Below the pieces are notes generated by a model, which saw only the letters and a program-made list of their open reading frames with translations, ran no database searches and had not been told where the DNA came from. 64,000 nucleotides of DNA from Streptomyces sp. NBC_00704 (lineage in GTDB: Bacteria > Actinomycetota > Actinomycetes > Streptomycetales > Streptomycetaceae), in contig NZ_CP109000.1 in assembly GCF_036226605.1 (NCBI RefSeq), positions 2,228,501-2,292,500 on the forward strand, read 5' to 3'. Positions 56,473-64,000 of the stretch are shown here, in pieces (the stretch's first letter is position 1; every line of letters begins with the position of its first letter). The position numbers and the translations under genes are program-made.

Positions 56473-57339
56473 ATGACGCAGTCCTCGGCTGCCCAGACGA
56501 AGTCCACCGACGGCAGCAAGGCGCTGTACGGGGGCAAGGGCACACGCCGCATCACCGTTCGCGACCTCGCGCTCGCCAAGGAGCGGGGCGAGAAGTGGCC
56601 CATGCTCACCGCGTACGACGCGATGACCGCTTCCGTCTTCGACGAGGCCGGGATCCCCGTGATGCTCGTCGGCGACTCGGCGGGCAACTGCCACCTCGGG
56701 TACGAGACGACCGTCCCCGTCACCCTCGACGAGATGACCATGCTGTCCGCGGCGGTCGTACGCGGCACCTCCCGCGCGCTGATCGTCGGCGACCTGCCCT
56801 TCGGCTCCTACCAGGAGGGGCCGGTGCAGGCGCTGCGCTCGGCGACCCGGCTGGTCAAGGAGGCCGGGGTCGGGGCCGTGAAGCTGGAGGGCGGCGAGCG
56901 CTCGCACCGCCAGATCGAGCTGCTGGTGGAGTCGGGCATCCCGGTCATGGCCCACATCGGCCTCACCCCGCAGTCCGTGAACTCCATGGGCTACCGGGTG
57001 CAGGGCCGCGGCGAGGAGGCGGCCGCCCAGCTGCTGCGCGACGCCAAGGCCGTGCAGGACGCGGGCGCGTTCGCGGTGGTGCTGGAGCTGGTGCCGGCCG
57101 AGCTGGCGGCCGAGGTCACGCGGGTGCTGCACATCCCGACGGTCGGCATCGGCGCCGGTCCGGAGACCGACGCCCAGGTGCTGGTGTGGACCGACATGCT
57201 CGGGCTGACCGGCGGCCGGGTGCCGAAGTTCGTCAAGCAGTACGCGAACCTGCGCGAGGTCATGGGCGACGCGGCGAAGGCGTTCGCGGAGGACGTCGTC
57301 GGCGGAACGTTCCCGCTGGACGAGCACTCCGTCCACTGA
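56473..57339 (+). CDS. panB: ketopantoate hydroxymethyltransferase
   Basis: A 288-residue cytoplasmic enzyme of pantothenate (coenzyme A) synthesis that adds a hydroxymethyl group from methylene-tetrahydrofolate to 2-oxoisovalerate. Marks are MLTAYDAMTASVFDEAGIPV, VGDSAGNCHLGYETT (metal Asp), GAVKLEGG, VMAHIGLTPQSVN and the catalytic Glu in VLELVPAEL. ATG 56473 has AAGGAG upstream. A terminator follows and no other pantothenate gene is adjacent. Confidence 0.96.
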   Translation: MTQSSAAQTKSTDGSKALYGGKGTRRITVRDLALAKERGEKWPMLTAYDAMTASVFDEAGIPVMLVGDSAGNCHLGYETTVPVTLDEMTMLSAAVVRGTSRALIVGDLPFGSYQEGPVQALRSATRLVKEAGVGAVKLEGGERSHRQIELLVESGIPVMAHIGLTPQSVNSMGYRVQGRGEEAAAQLLRDAKAVQDAGAFAVVLELVPAELAAEVTRVLHIPTVGIGAGPETDAQVLVWTDMLGLTGGRVPKFVKQYANLREVMGDAAKAFAEDVVGGTFPLDEHSVH

Positions 57340-57356
57340 GGCCGGTTCCGCACCAC

Positions 57357-57392
57357 GACAGCCCGCCGACCGTCCCCCGTCGGCGGGCTGTC
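57357..57392 (+). terminator. terminator of panB
   Basis: A perfect 14-bp stem (57357-57370 with 57379-57392, loop CGTCCCCC), 17 bases after the panB stop. Confidence 0.85.
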
Positions 57393-57429
57393 CCCCTGTA
57401 CGGCTCCCGTCCAGGGCCTCCCGGGGGTC

Positions 57430-57605
57430 CGTCGATGGCCTGCCGCCGCCCGAGGCGGCGATCTGCCGGTGCCCGTGGCGACGGCCCGTCGGTGACCTGC
57501 CGGCGCCCGTGCCGACGGCCCGCCGATGGCCTGTCGGCGATCTGTCGGTGATCTGTCGGTGCCCGTCGGCTTCTGTCGGTGGCCTGTCGGCGGTTTGTCG
57601 GCGTG
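57430..57605. repeat. degenerate repeats, ending in an 11-bp phased CTGTCGG array
   Basis: Two 35-base imperfect copies begin at 57460 and 57495. They lead to 11-base units of CTGTCGGYGNN at 57531, 57542, 57553, 57573, 57584 and 57595 (one 9-base irregular unit at 57564). The array ends 20 bases before the ABC-ATPase start, so it occupies that gene's promoter and leader region. Confidence 0.8.
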
Positions 57606-57624
57606 GGCTGACAGCGTTCCCGGC

Positions 57625-58650
57625 ATGACACGAATCGACAAGAACTCCAGCGGCGGCGGGAACGCCGTCACCGTACGGGGGATGGTCAAGCACTACGGCG
57701 AGACCAGGGCGCTGGACGGCGTCGACCTGGACGTGCGCGAGGGCACCGTGATGGGTGTGCTCGGGCCGAACGGGGCCGGAAAGACCACCCTCGTACGGAT
57801 CCTGTCCACCCTCCTGAGCCCGGACGCCGGCCGGGCGACCGTCGCCGGGTACGACGTGCTGCGCCAGCCCCGGCAGCTGCGCCGGGTCATCGGGCTCACC
57901 GGTCAGTACGCGTCCGTCGACGAGAAGCTCCCCGGGTGGGAGAACCTCTACCTCATCGGCCGGCTGCTCGACCTGTCCCGCAAGGACGCCCGGACCCGCG
58001 CCGACGAGCTGCTGGAGCGGTTCTCCCTCACGGACGCGGCCAAGCGCCCCGCGAGCACCTACTCCGGCGGCATGCGGCGCAGGCTCGACCTGGCCGCGTC
58101 GATGATCGGACGCCCGCAGGTGCTGTTCCTGGACGAGCCGACCACCGGGCTCGACCCCCGCACCCGCAACGAGGTCTGGGGCGAGGTCAAGCGGATGGTC
58201 GGCGACGGGGTGACCGTCCTGCTCACCACCCAGTACATGGAGGAGGCCGAGCAGCTCGCCTCCGAGCTGACCGTCGTGGACCGGGGCAAGGTCATCGCGG
58301 GCGGCGCCATCGAGGAGCTGAAGGCGAAGGTCGGCGGCCGCGCGCTGCGGGTCCGCCCGGCCGACCCGGCGCAACTGCGCCCGCTCGCCGGGTGGATCGA
58401 CGACCTCGGCCTCACCGGCCTCGCGAGCACCACCGTGGACACCGAGCGCGGCTCGGTCCTGGTCCCCGTCCTCAGCGACGAACAACTGACCGCCGTGGTC
58501 GGCGCGGTCACCGCGCGAGGCATCACGCTGGCCTCCGTCACCACCGAACTGCCCAGCCTGGACGAGGTGTTCCTGTCCCTCACCGGCCACCGGGCCGGCG
58601 CCGCGGACGACACCGCGCCCGCCGACACCCTTGAGGAGGTCTCCGTATGA
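57625..58650 (+). CDS. ABC exporter ATPase, DrrA type
   Basis: A 341-residue ATPase. Walker A is GPNGAGKTT, the Q-loop GLTGQYASVDEKL, the signature YSGGMRRRLDLAA, Walker B VLFLDEPTTGLD and the His-loop replaced by LLTTQYMEEAEQ as in DrrA proteins. A C-terminal DUF4162-like domain (GGRALRVRPADPAQL) ends at PSLDEVFLSLTG. It powers the permease encoded next, with which it overlaps by four bases. The substrate is probably a drug or lipid. The start lies just after a phased repeat array. Confidence 0.93.
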   Translation: MTRIDKNSSGGGNAVTVRGMVKHYGETRALDGVDLDVREGTVMGVLGPNGAGKTTLVRILSTLLSPDAGRATVAGYDVLRQPRQLRRVIGLTGQYASVDEKLPGWENLYLIGRLLDLSRKDARTRADELLERFSLTDAAKRPASTYSGGMRRRLDLAASMIGRPQVLFLDEPTTGLDPRTRNEVWGEVKRMVGDGVTVLLTTQYMEEAEQLASELTVVDRGKVIAGGAIEELKAKVGGRALRVRPADPAQLRPLAGWIDDLGLTGLASTTVDTERGSVLVPVLSDEQLTAVVGAVTARGITLASVTTELPSLDEVFLSLTGHRAGAADDTAPADTLEEVSV

Positions 58651-59468
58651 GCACCACGACCGCTCCGATCGCCGGCGTGGAGCCGGACGCCCGCATCCCG
58701 CTGCGCGGCCACCTGCGCCACACGGGGGCTCTGATCCGGCGCAACCTGCTGTGGATCAGGCAGGACCCCGAGTCGATGTTCGACGCGCTGCTGATGCCGA
58801 TCGTCTTCACCCTGCTCTTCGTGTACGTCTTCGGCGGCTCGATCGGGCAGGCGCTGGGCGGCGGCCAGGACGGCTACGTCCAGTACGTGATCCCCGGCAT
58901 GATCGCGATGATGAGCATGACGCTGTCCCAGGGCGTCGGCACCGGCTTCAGCCAGGACTTCAACTCCGGCGTCATGGACCGGTTCCGCTCGCTGCCGATC
59001 GGGCGCGGCTCGGTGCTGTTCGCGAAGATCTCGGTGGAGATCGTCCGGATGCTCTTCGCGACGACCGTGCTGATGATCGTCTCCGTCCTCGTCGGATTCG
59101 ACATCGAGAGCTGGCCGGGACTGTTCGCCGCCGTGGGCCTGTCCACCGTCTTCGCCTCGTCGATCATGTGGGTGTTCCTCACCCTGGGCGTGGTCCTGAA
59201 GAACGCGCAGTCCGTGCAGGCCATGGGATTCCTGGTGCTCTTCCCGCTCCAGTTCGGCTCGTCGATCTTCGCGCCCACGGCGTCGATGCCGGGCTGGCTC
59301 CAGGCCTTCACCGACTACAACCCGCTGTCCGCGCTCGCGGACGCGGCGCGCGGTCTGATGTCCGGCGGCCCGGTCGCGCACGGCCTGTGGATCACGCTGG
59401 CCTGGTCGTTCGGGCTCACCGCGCTGATGGCCCCGGTCGCGATCCACAAGTTCCGCACCAAGAGCTGA
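58647..59468 (+). CDS. ABC-2 type exporter permease, DrrB type
   Basis: A 273-residue permease with six hydrophobic segments: the N-terminal amphipathic RRNLLWIRQDPESMFDALLM, then QYVIPGMIAMMSMTLSQGVG, NSGVMDRFRSLPI and FPLQFGSSIFAPTASMPGWL, an ABC-2 mark. It starts within the ATPase gene's last codon region (ATGA), so the two are translationally coupled. Confidence 0.92.
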   Translation: MSTTTAPIAGVEPDARIPLRGHLRHTGALIRRNLLWIRQDPESMFDALLMPIVFTLLFVYVFGGSIGQALGGGQDGYVQYVIPGMIAMMSMTLSQGVGTGFSQDFNSGVMDRFRSLPIGRGSVLFAKISVEIVRMLFATTVLMIVSVLVGFDIESWPGLFAAVGLSTVFASSIMWVFLTLGVVLKNAQSVQAMGFLVLFPLQFGSSIFAPTASMPGWLQAFTDYNPLSALADAARGLMSGGPVAHGLWITLAWSFGLTALMAPVAIHKFRTKS

Positions 59469-59519
59469 GCGCGTCGGCCCACGGGGGTCCGCGCGTGATC
59501 CCGCTCGTGACCCGCGCGT

Positions 59520-62500
59520 TCACAACGGTGCGCGCTCCACCAGGGCGGTGGCCTCCTCGTAGGAGAGGCCGCCGCCTTCGGCGTAGGCGGACGCGAAGTC
59601 CCGCTCGCCGAGGGCGGCACGGGTGCGGTGCACGGCCGTGTCGTGCGCGTCGCGCTCCCAGCGCGACGGCACGTGCCCCGCCGGCAGCAGCGCGTCCGCG
59701 GCGCCCAGGCAGCGGGCGGCGGTCCCGGCCCGGCTGCCGCCGTCCGCGCCGGCGAGGGTGGTCGCGGCGACGCACAGGTAGACCGAGCGCATCTGCGGGG
59801 CGATGGCCAGGGACAGCGGGTCGGCGGCCCGCCGCAGCGCGGCGCGGACGCCGGTCAGGGCCTGCGCGTACCGTTCCTCCACCGCGTCCAGCCAGGCCTC
59901 CGCGCCCTGCACGAACGCGTCGAAGACGGCGAAGTGGCCGAAGTCGAAGCTCTCGCGCAGCAGCCGCAGCTGCTCGCGCGCCTCGGCCCGGCGGCCGGTG
60001 GTGCCGAGCCAGCCGGCGAGGAAGAGACGGGCCGCCGGGACGGCCTCGTGGCCGATGTGCTCGGGCCCGTCGATCACCTCGCGGAGCATGCGTTCGCCCC
60101 GCTCCCCGTCCCCCGCCTCCAGCAGCACGCTGCCCAGCCGCGCGGCGAGGACCGCGGCCTGCGCCCGCGCGTTCAGCCGCTCGGCGTGGTCGATGGCGTC
60201 CTCGTAGTCCGCGGCCGCCCTGGTGTAGGCGCCCAGCCGCTCGTGGGCCTCGGCGCGGGCGGAGAGCGCCTCGGCGGTGCCCCAGGCGTCGCCGAGCCGC
60301 CGGAAGATCTCCAGCGCCTCGTCGGCGTCACGGAAGGCGCCCCGGGCCCAGTCGGACCGGTTGGCGAGGACGTTGGCGCGCATCTGCAGACAGGAGGCCA
60401 GCTCCCACTCGTAGCCCGGCGTGCGGCGGCAGGTGTCGACGTTGGCGTCGATGATCTCGCGGATGCGCTCCTGGTCGCCGGTCATCAGCACGGCGAAGAA
60501 CCAGATCAGGCCGGGCGTCCGGCAGGTCTGCGGGAGGCCCGGCTCGTAGGCCTCGGCGATCAGACGCAGCTTGGTCCGCGCGGCCGGGTTGTGCCAGGCC
60601 GCCAACTCGGTGTCCATGCAGGCGAGATGCGCCAGGTGGACGCCTCGGCGGGCCTCCAGGAGGTTCTCGCCGGTCAGCGGCGGCGGGGCGTCGGTGCACG
60701 GCTGCCACACCGGGGCGGCCCGGCGCAGCGGCTCGGCGAACGGGTCGGGGCCCAGGGCCATGACCTCGACGCACCAGCCGCGGGCCTCCAGGCGCAGATC
60801 GCGCAGCTGCCAGTACCAGACCAGCGACAGGGTGAGGACGAGCGCCTCCTGCTCGTCGCGCGCGTCGACGGCCCGGCGCAGCGCCGTGCGCAGGTTCTCG
60901 TACTCCAGCTGGAGTCGCTCGACGGCCGCCAGCTGACCGGGTCCGCGCAGCAACGGGTCGGTCGTGCGGGCGAGTTCGCGGTAGTACGTGAGATGGGCGC
61001 GCTCGGCCGCCTCCCGTCCCCCGGACTCGTCCAGCCGCTCGCCCGCGTACTCGGCGACGGTCTCCAGGAGCCGGTAGCGCATGCCCCCGCCGGGCGTGGG
61101 AGCGGCGACGACGAGCGACTTGTCGACGAGGGAGGCGAGGGCGTCCAGGGGGGTGCGGCCCGCGCGGGAGGCGCTCGACGGCGGGCGGGAGCCGCGGGCT
61201 CCGCGGGTGCTCGCGGCGTCCGCGGGCCCGGCGACGTACGGCGCGGGCGGGGCGGGCGGGGCGCAGACGGCCTCGATCGCGGCGAGGTCGCAGCCGCGGG
61301 CGAAGACGGAGAGCCGGGCCAGGACGTCGCGTTCGTCGTCGTCGAGCAGGTCCCAGGACCAGTCGACGACGGCCCGCAGGGTCTGCTGGCGGGGCAGGAC
61401 CGTGCGGCTGCCGGAGGTCAGGAGGCGGAACCGGTCGTCGAGCCGGCCGGCGATCTGCCGGGGCGTCAGCATCCGCAGCCGGGCGGCGGCGAGTTCGACG
61501 GCCAGGGGCAGTCCGTCGAGGCGGCGGCAGATCTCGGCGCAGGCCTCGGGGTCGTCCTCGACGCGGAAGCCCGGACGCGCGGCCGCGCCCCGGTCGGCCA
61601 GCAGGCGCAGCGCGGCCGGCTCGGACAGCGGGTCCAGCGGGCGCAGGACCTCCCCCGGCACGCCGAGGGGCTCGCGGCTGGTGGCCAGCACCGTCACCCC
61701 GGGGCAGCGCGCCAGCAGTTCCTCGACGAGCCGGGCGGCCGCCTCCACCACGTGTTCGCAGTTGTCCAGGACGAGGAGCATGCGGCGTCGGGAGCAGTGC
61801 TCCACCAGCCGCTCCACGGGGTCGCCGCGGCGCTCGGCGACGGCCCGCAGTTCCTCGGCCCCGGCGCCGTACAGGACGGTCTCGCGGGCGCCCACGGCGG
61901 TGAGGACGGTCTGCGCCACGGCGCCCGGGTCGGCGACGGGCGCGAGTTCGGCCAGCCAGACGCCGTCGCGTGCCGTGTCCCCGACGGCCTCGGCGGCCTC
62001 CTGCGACAGCCGTGTCTTGCCGGCCCCGCCGGGGCCCAGCAGCGTCACCAGACGGGCGCGCGCCAGGTCGCCCCGCAGGGCCTTCATGTCGTCCTCACGG
62101 CCGACGAACGAGGTGAGCCGGGCCCGGAGGTTGCCGCGCGGCGGCGAGGCCGCGGACCGGGAACCCCGCGCCGACCGCACGGCCGCCCCTTCCGGCTCGC
62201 CCTCGGGACCGGCGGGCCCCCCTGCGGCTGCGTGGGCTCGCGCCCGTTCGGCGGCTTCCGCTCCCGGCGGGGACGCAGCGGTGCGGGCGGTCGGCGGGTC
62301 GAGCAGTTCGGCGTGCAGGGCGCGCAGCTCGGGCCCGGGGTCGGCGCCGAGGCGGTCGGCCAGCAGTCGGCGCACCTCGTCGTAGGCGGCCAGCGCCTGG
62401 GCGGTGCGGCCCGCGTCGCGCAGGGCGCGCAGCCGCAGCGCCTGGAGCGGCTCGTCCAGCGGGTGCGCGTCGCACAGCGCGGTCAGCTCGGGCAGCGCCT

Positions 62501-63020
62501 GCCCCGCCTGGCCGAGAGCGAGGGCGGCGCTGTGCCGGGCGCGCAGCGCGTCCACGCGGCGGGCCTCCCAGCGGGCCGCCTCGGTCACCCGGTCGGGCAG
62601 GTCGGCGAGGGCCTGGCCGTGCCACAGGGCGAGGGCGTCGTCGAGCAGGACGGCCGCCTTGGCGGGGTCGCCGTCGGCCAGGGCGCGCGTCCCGTCGCCG
62701 GCCAGCCGCTCGAAACGGTGCAGGTCGACGTCGTCGGGGGCGGCCGCCAGCCGGTAGCCGCCGTCGGCGGAGCGGATCGCGTCCGCCCCGAGGGCCCGGC
62801 GCAGCCGCCCGACGAGCGCCTGGAGCGCGCCCGGCGCGTCGGCGGGCGGGTCCCCGGCCCACACCTCCTCCGTCAGCAGCCCGGCCGGCACGCTGCGCCC
62901 GGCCCGCAGCGCGAGCACGGTGAGCAGGGCGCGCAGCCGCGCTCCGCCGACGGCGACGGGGGTCCCGTCGGGGCGGAGCGCCTGGGTGGTGCCGAGAATG
63001 CGGTAGCGCACGGGGTTCAT
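59520..63020 (-). CDS. large AfsR/SARP-type regulator with STAND ATPase domain
   Basis: An 1166-residue regulator. Residues about 5-95 are a winged DNA-binding domain (RALLTVLALRAGRSVP, then LVGRLRRALGADAIRS), 100-240 a bacterial activator domain (BTAD) of helical repeats, and 325-560 an NB-ARC-type ATPase with P-loop LLGPGGAGKTRL and Walker B LLVLDNCEHV. The C-terminal 450 residues are TPR-like. Two low-complexity inserts, Pro/Ala/Gly-rich, lie at about 245-300 and 585-625. This is the AfsR architecture that activates secondary metabolism or morphology genes. It converges on the DrrAB genes; from memory the S. coelicolor counterpart is an AfsR homologue, SCO2259. Confidence 0.93.
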   Translation of the reverse strand: MNPVRYRILGTTQALRPDGTPVAVGGARLRALLTVLALRAGRSVPAGLLTEEVWAGDPPADAPGALQALVGRLRRALGADAIRSADGGYRLAAAPDDVDLHRFERLAGDGTRALADGDPAKAAVLLDDALALWHGQALADLPDRVTEAARWEARRVDALRARHSAALALGQAGQALPELTALCDAHPLDEPLQALRLRALRDAGRTAQALAAYDEVRRLLADRLGADPGPELRALHAELLDPPTARTAASPPGAEAAERARAHAAAGGPAGPEGEPEGAAVRSARGSRSAASPPRGNLRARLTSFVGREDDMKALRGDLARARLVTLLGPGGAGKTRLSQEAAEAVGDTARDGVWLAELAPVADPGAVAQTVLTAVGARETVLYGAGAEELRAVAERRGDPVERLVEHCSRRRMLLVLDNCEHVVEAAARLVEELLARCPGVTVLATSREPLGVPGEVLRPLDPLSEPAALRLLADRGAAARPGFRVEDDPEACAEICRRLDGLPLAVELAAARLRMLTPRQIAGRLDDRFRLLTSGSRTVLPRQQTLRAVVDWSWDLLDDDERDVLARLSVFARGCDLAAIEAVCAPPAPPAPYVAGPADAASTRGARGSRPPSSASRAGRTPLDALASLVDKSLVVAAPTPGGGMRYRLLETVAEYAGERLDESGGREAAERAHLTYYRELARTTDPLLRGPGQLAAVERLQLEYENLRTALRRAVDARDEQEALVLTLSLVWYWQLRDLRLEARGWCVEVMALGPDPFAEPLRRAAPVWQPCTDAPPPLTGENLLEARRGVHLAHLACMDTELAAWHNPAARTKLRLIAEAYEPGLPQTCRTPGLIWFFAVLMTGDQERIREIIDANVDTCRRTPGYEWELASCLQMRANVLANRSDWARGAFRDADEALEIFRRLGDAWGTAEALSARAEAHERLGAYTRAAADYEDAIDHAERLNARAQAAVLAARLGSVLLEAGDGERGERMLREVIDGPEHIGHEAVPAARLFLAGWLGTTGRRAEAREQLRLLRESFDFGHFAVFDAFVQGAEAWLDAVEERYAQALTGVRAALRRAADPLSLAIAPQMRSVYLCVAATTLAGADGGSRAGTAARCLGAADALLPAGHVPSRWERDAHDTAVHRTRAALGERDFASAYAEGGGLSYEEATALVERAPL

Positions 63021-63267
63021 TGTCCCTGGCCCGGACGGCGGGGGTCACGGGGTTCGCCGGAGTGGCGGCGGACGCGGTGGCGCCGGGCGGACGCGGGACG
63101 GGCCGCCGGCCAGGACGCCGAAGCCTCCGGGCCCCGGAGCGCGGGCCCCGGAAGCCCGGTGCACCGCTCCGCTCCGGGCGGAACCAGAGGCCCGGCACGA
63201 GACGTTTCCCCGGTGTGCCCGGTACGGTCGGGCAGTTCCACACGTGCGTACGACCTCAGGGGGCCCC

Positions 63268-64000
63268 ATGACGACCGCCACCACCCGCCGGGGCGAGCGG
63301 AGGATCAGTCCCGTCTTCGTCGGCATCCTGGCCGTGACGGCCGTCACCGGATGGGCGACCTGGACGGGCTTCGCCGAACAGCCCGGCGTCGCGGTGTTCC
63401 TGTTCGTCACGGCGGCCTGGATCGTGTCCCTGTGCCTGCACGAGTACGCGCACGCGCGGACGGCCCTGCACAGCGGGGACATCTCGGTCGGGGCGAAGGG
63501 CTATCTCACGCTCAACCCGCTCAAGTACACGCACGCGCTGCTCAGCGTCGTGCTGCCGGTGCTGTTCGTGATCCTGGGCGGCATCGGTCTGCCGGGCGGG
63601 GCGGTGTTCATCGAGCGCGACCGCATCCGGGGCCGGTGGCGGCACAGTCTGATCTCGGCGGCCGGACCGCTGACGAACGTGCTGTTCGCGGTGGTGTGCA
63701 CGGCCCCGTTCTGGCTGGACGCGCTGGACGGCGTGCCGGACGACTTCCGCTTCGCGCTCGGCTTCCTCGCCATGCTCCAGGTGACGGCGGCGATCCTGAA
63801 CTTCCTGCCGGTGCCGGGCCTGGACGGCTACGGGGTCGTCGAGCCCTGGCTGTCGTACGACGTCAAGCGGCAGGTCGAGCCGTTCGCGCCGTTCGGCCTG
63901 CTGTTCGTGTTCGCCCTGCTGTGGGTGCCGTCGGTGAACGGCGCGTTCTTCGACATGGTCGACGCGCTGCTGCGCGGCCTGGGCATCAGCGACGTCGACA
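63268..64000 (+). CDS. M50 site-2-protease-like membrane metalloprotease (3' end outside window)
   Basis: A membrane protein with several hydrophobic segments. The zinc motif is LCLHEYAHA and the third-ligand motif is NFLPVPGLDGYG, both in the expected order for site-2 proteases. After it come LTLNPLKYTHALLSVVLPVL and GPLTNVLFAVVC. At least 244 residues are seen and the frame is still open at the last base. Such proteases cleave membrane-bound regulators, or may simply be stand-alone M50 proteins without a PDZ domain, as here. Divergent from the AfsR-like gene. Confidence 0.85.
   Translation, partial: MTTATTRRGERRISPVFVGILAVTAVTGWATWTGFAEQPGVAVFLFVTAAWIVSLCLHEYAHARTALHSGDISVGAKGYLTLNPLKYTHALLSVVLPVLFVILGGIGLPGGAVFIERDRIRGRWRHSLISAAGPLTNVLFAVVCTAPFWLDALDGVPDDFRFALGFLAMLQVTAAILNFLPVPGLDGYGVVEPWLSYDVKRQVEPFAPFGLLFVFALLWVPSVNGAFFDMVDALLRGLGISDVD

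Overview
The window is very GC-rich, with Streptomyces-type codon use, GTG and TTG starts, lipoboxes and Gly/Gln-rich secreted proteins. Gene content and order (glnII, a GlnRII-like regulator, the aglA/malEFG/malR maltose cluster, glnE beside glnA2, panB, an AfsR-like regulator) match, from memory, the SCO2210-SCO2260 region of the Streptomyces coelicolor chromosome core. I see no rRNA, tRNA, phage, insertion sequence or CRISPR array. It is an ordinary chromosomal segment with a few unusual fused genes.

1-8 kb: the tail of an upstream membrane gene and a small membrane protein. Next comes a 1048-residue fusion of a nucleoside-phosphorylase-type nucleosidase, a Gly-rich repeat linker, one membrane segment and an extracellular solute-binding/VWA module. 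It is followed by an HtpX protease and a PspAB-like partner (membrane-stress proteins), an AlkZ/HTH_42-type protein with an altered catalytic motif, a conserved unknown and an ArsC-like protein. 8-18 kb: two secreted proteins of similar layout flank a nitrogen block. The block holds a divergent hydrolase/MarR pair with a tandem palindromic operator, glnII with a GlnR-like operator, a short Cys-containing leader-like ORF and a GlnRII-like winged-helix regulator, then an NAD-dependent epimerase and a NarL-type two-component pair whose response regulator starts at an overlapping TTG. 18-22 kb: a TPR protein, a degenerate sigma-factor/membrane/ectodomain fusion, a TetR regulator and a CHMI-type tautomerase.

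22-36 kb is a starch and maltose utilisation region: an 1803-residue amylase-pullulanase, a secreted alpha-amylase, an intracellular alpha-glucosidase (aglA), the maltodextrin ABC transporter malE-malF-malG, and divergent malR. CTTGCA/TGCAAG elements recur upstream of pullulanase, amylase, malE and malR and look like MalR operators. The extracellular enzymes would cut starch and pullulan to maltodextrins, MalEFG would import them (its ATPase lies elsewhere) and AglA would release glucose.

36-50 kb: a PAP2 membrane phosphatase, a divergent LysR/EamA pair, glnE and glnA2 (nitrogen), an NsrR-like Fe-S regulator, a DUF3105/DUF305 pair that may handle metal, a secreted sedolisin and glutamine-dependent NAD synthetase. 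50.8-51.4 kb holds five copies of a 117-bp tandem repeat. 51-59 kb: two MFS efflux pumps (one with its TetR), a membrane-anchored EEP hydrolase, panB, an 11-bp phased repeat, and a DrrAB-type ABC exporter. 59.5-64 kb: a large AfsR/SARP-STAND regulator and a site-2-protease-like M50 metalloprotease that runs off the end.

Starts were chosen from ribosome-binding sites and family N-termini. All functional calls are by reading motifs; no database search was possible.
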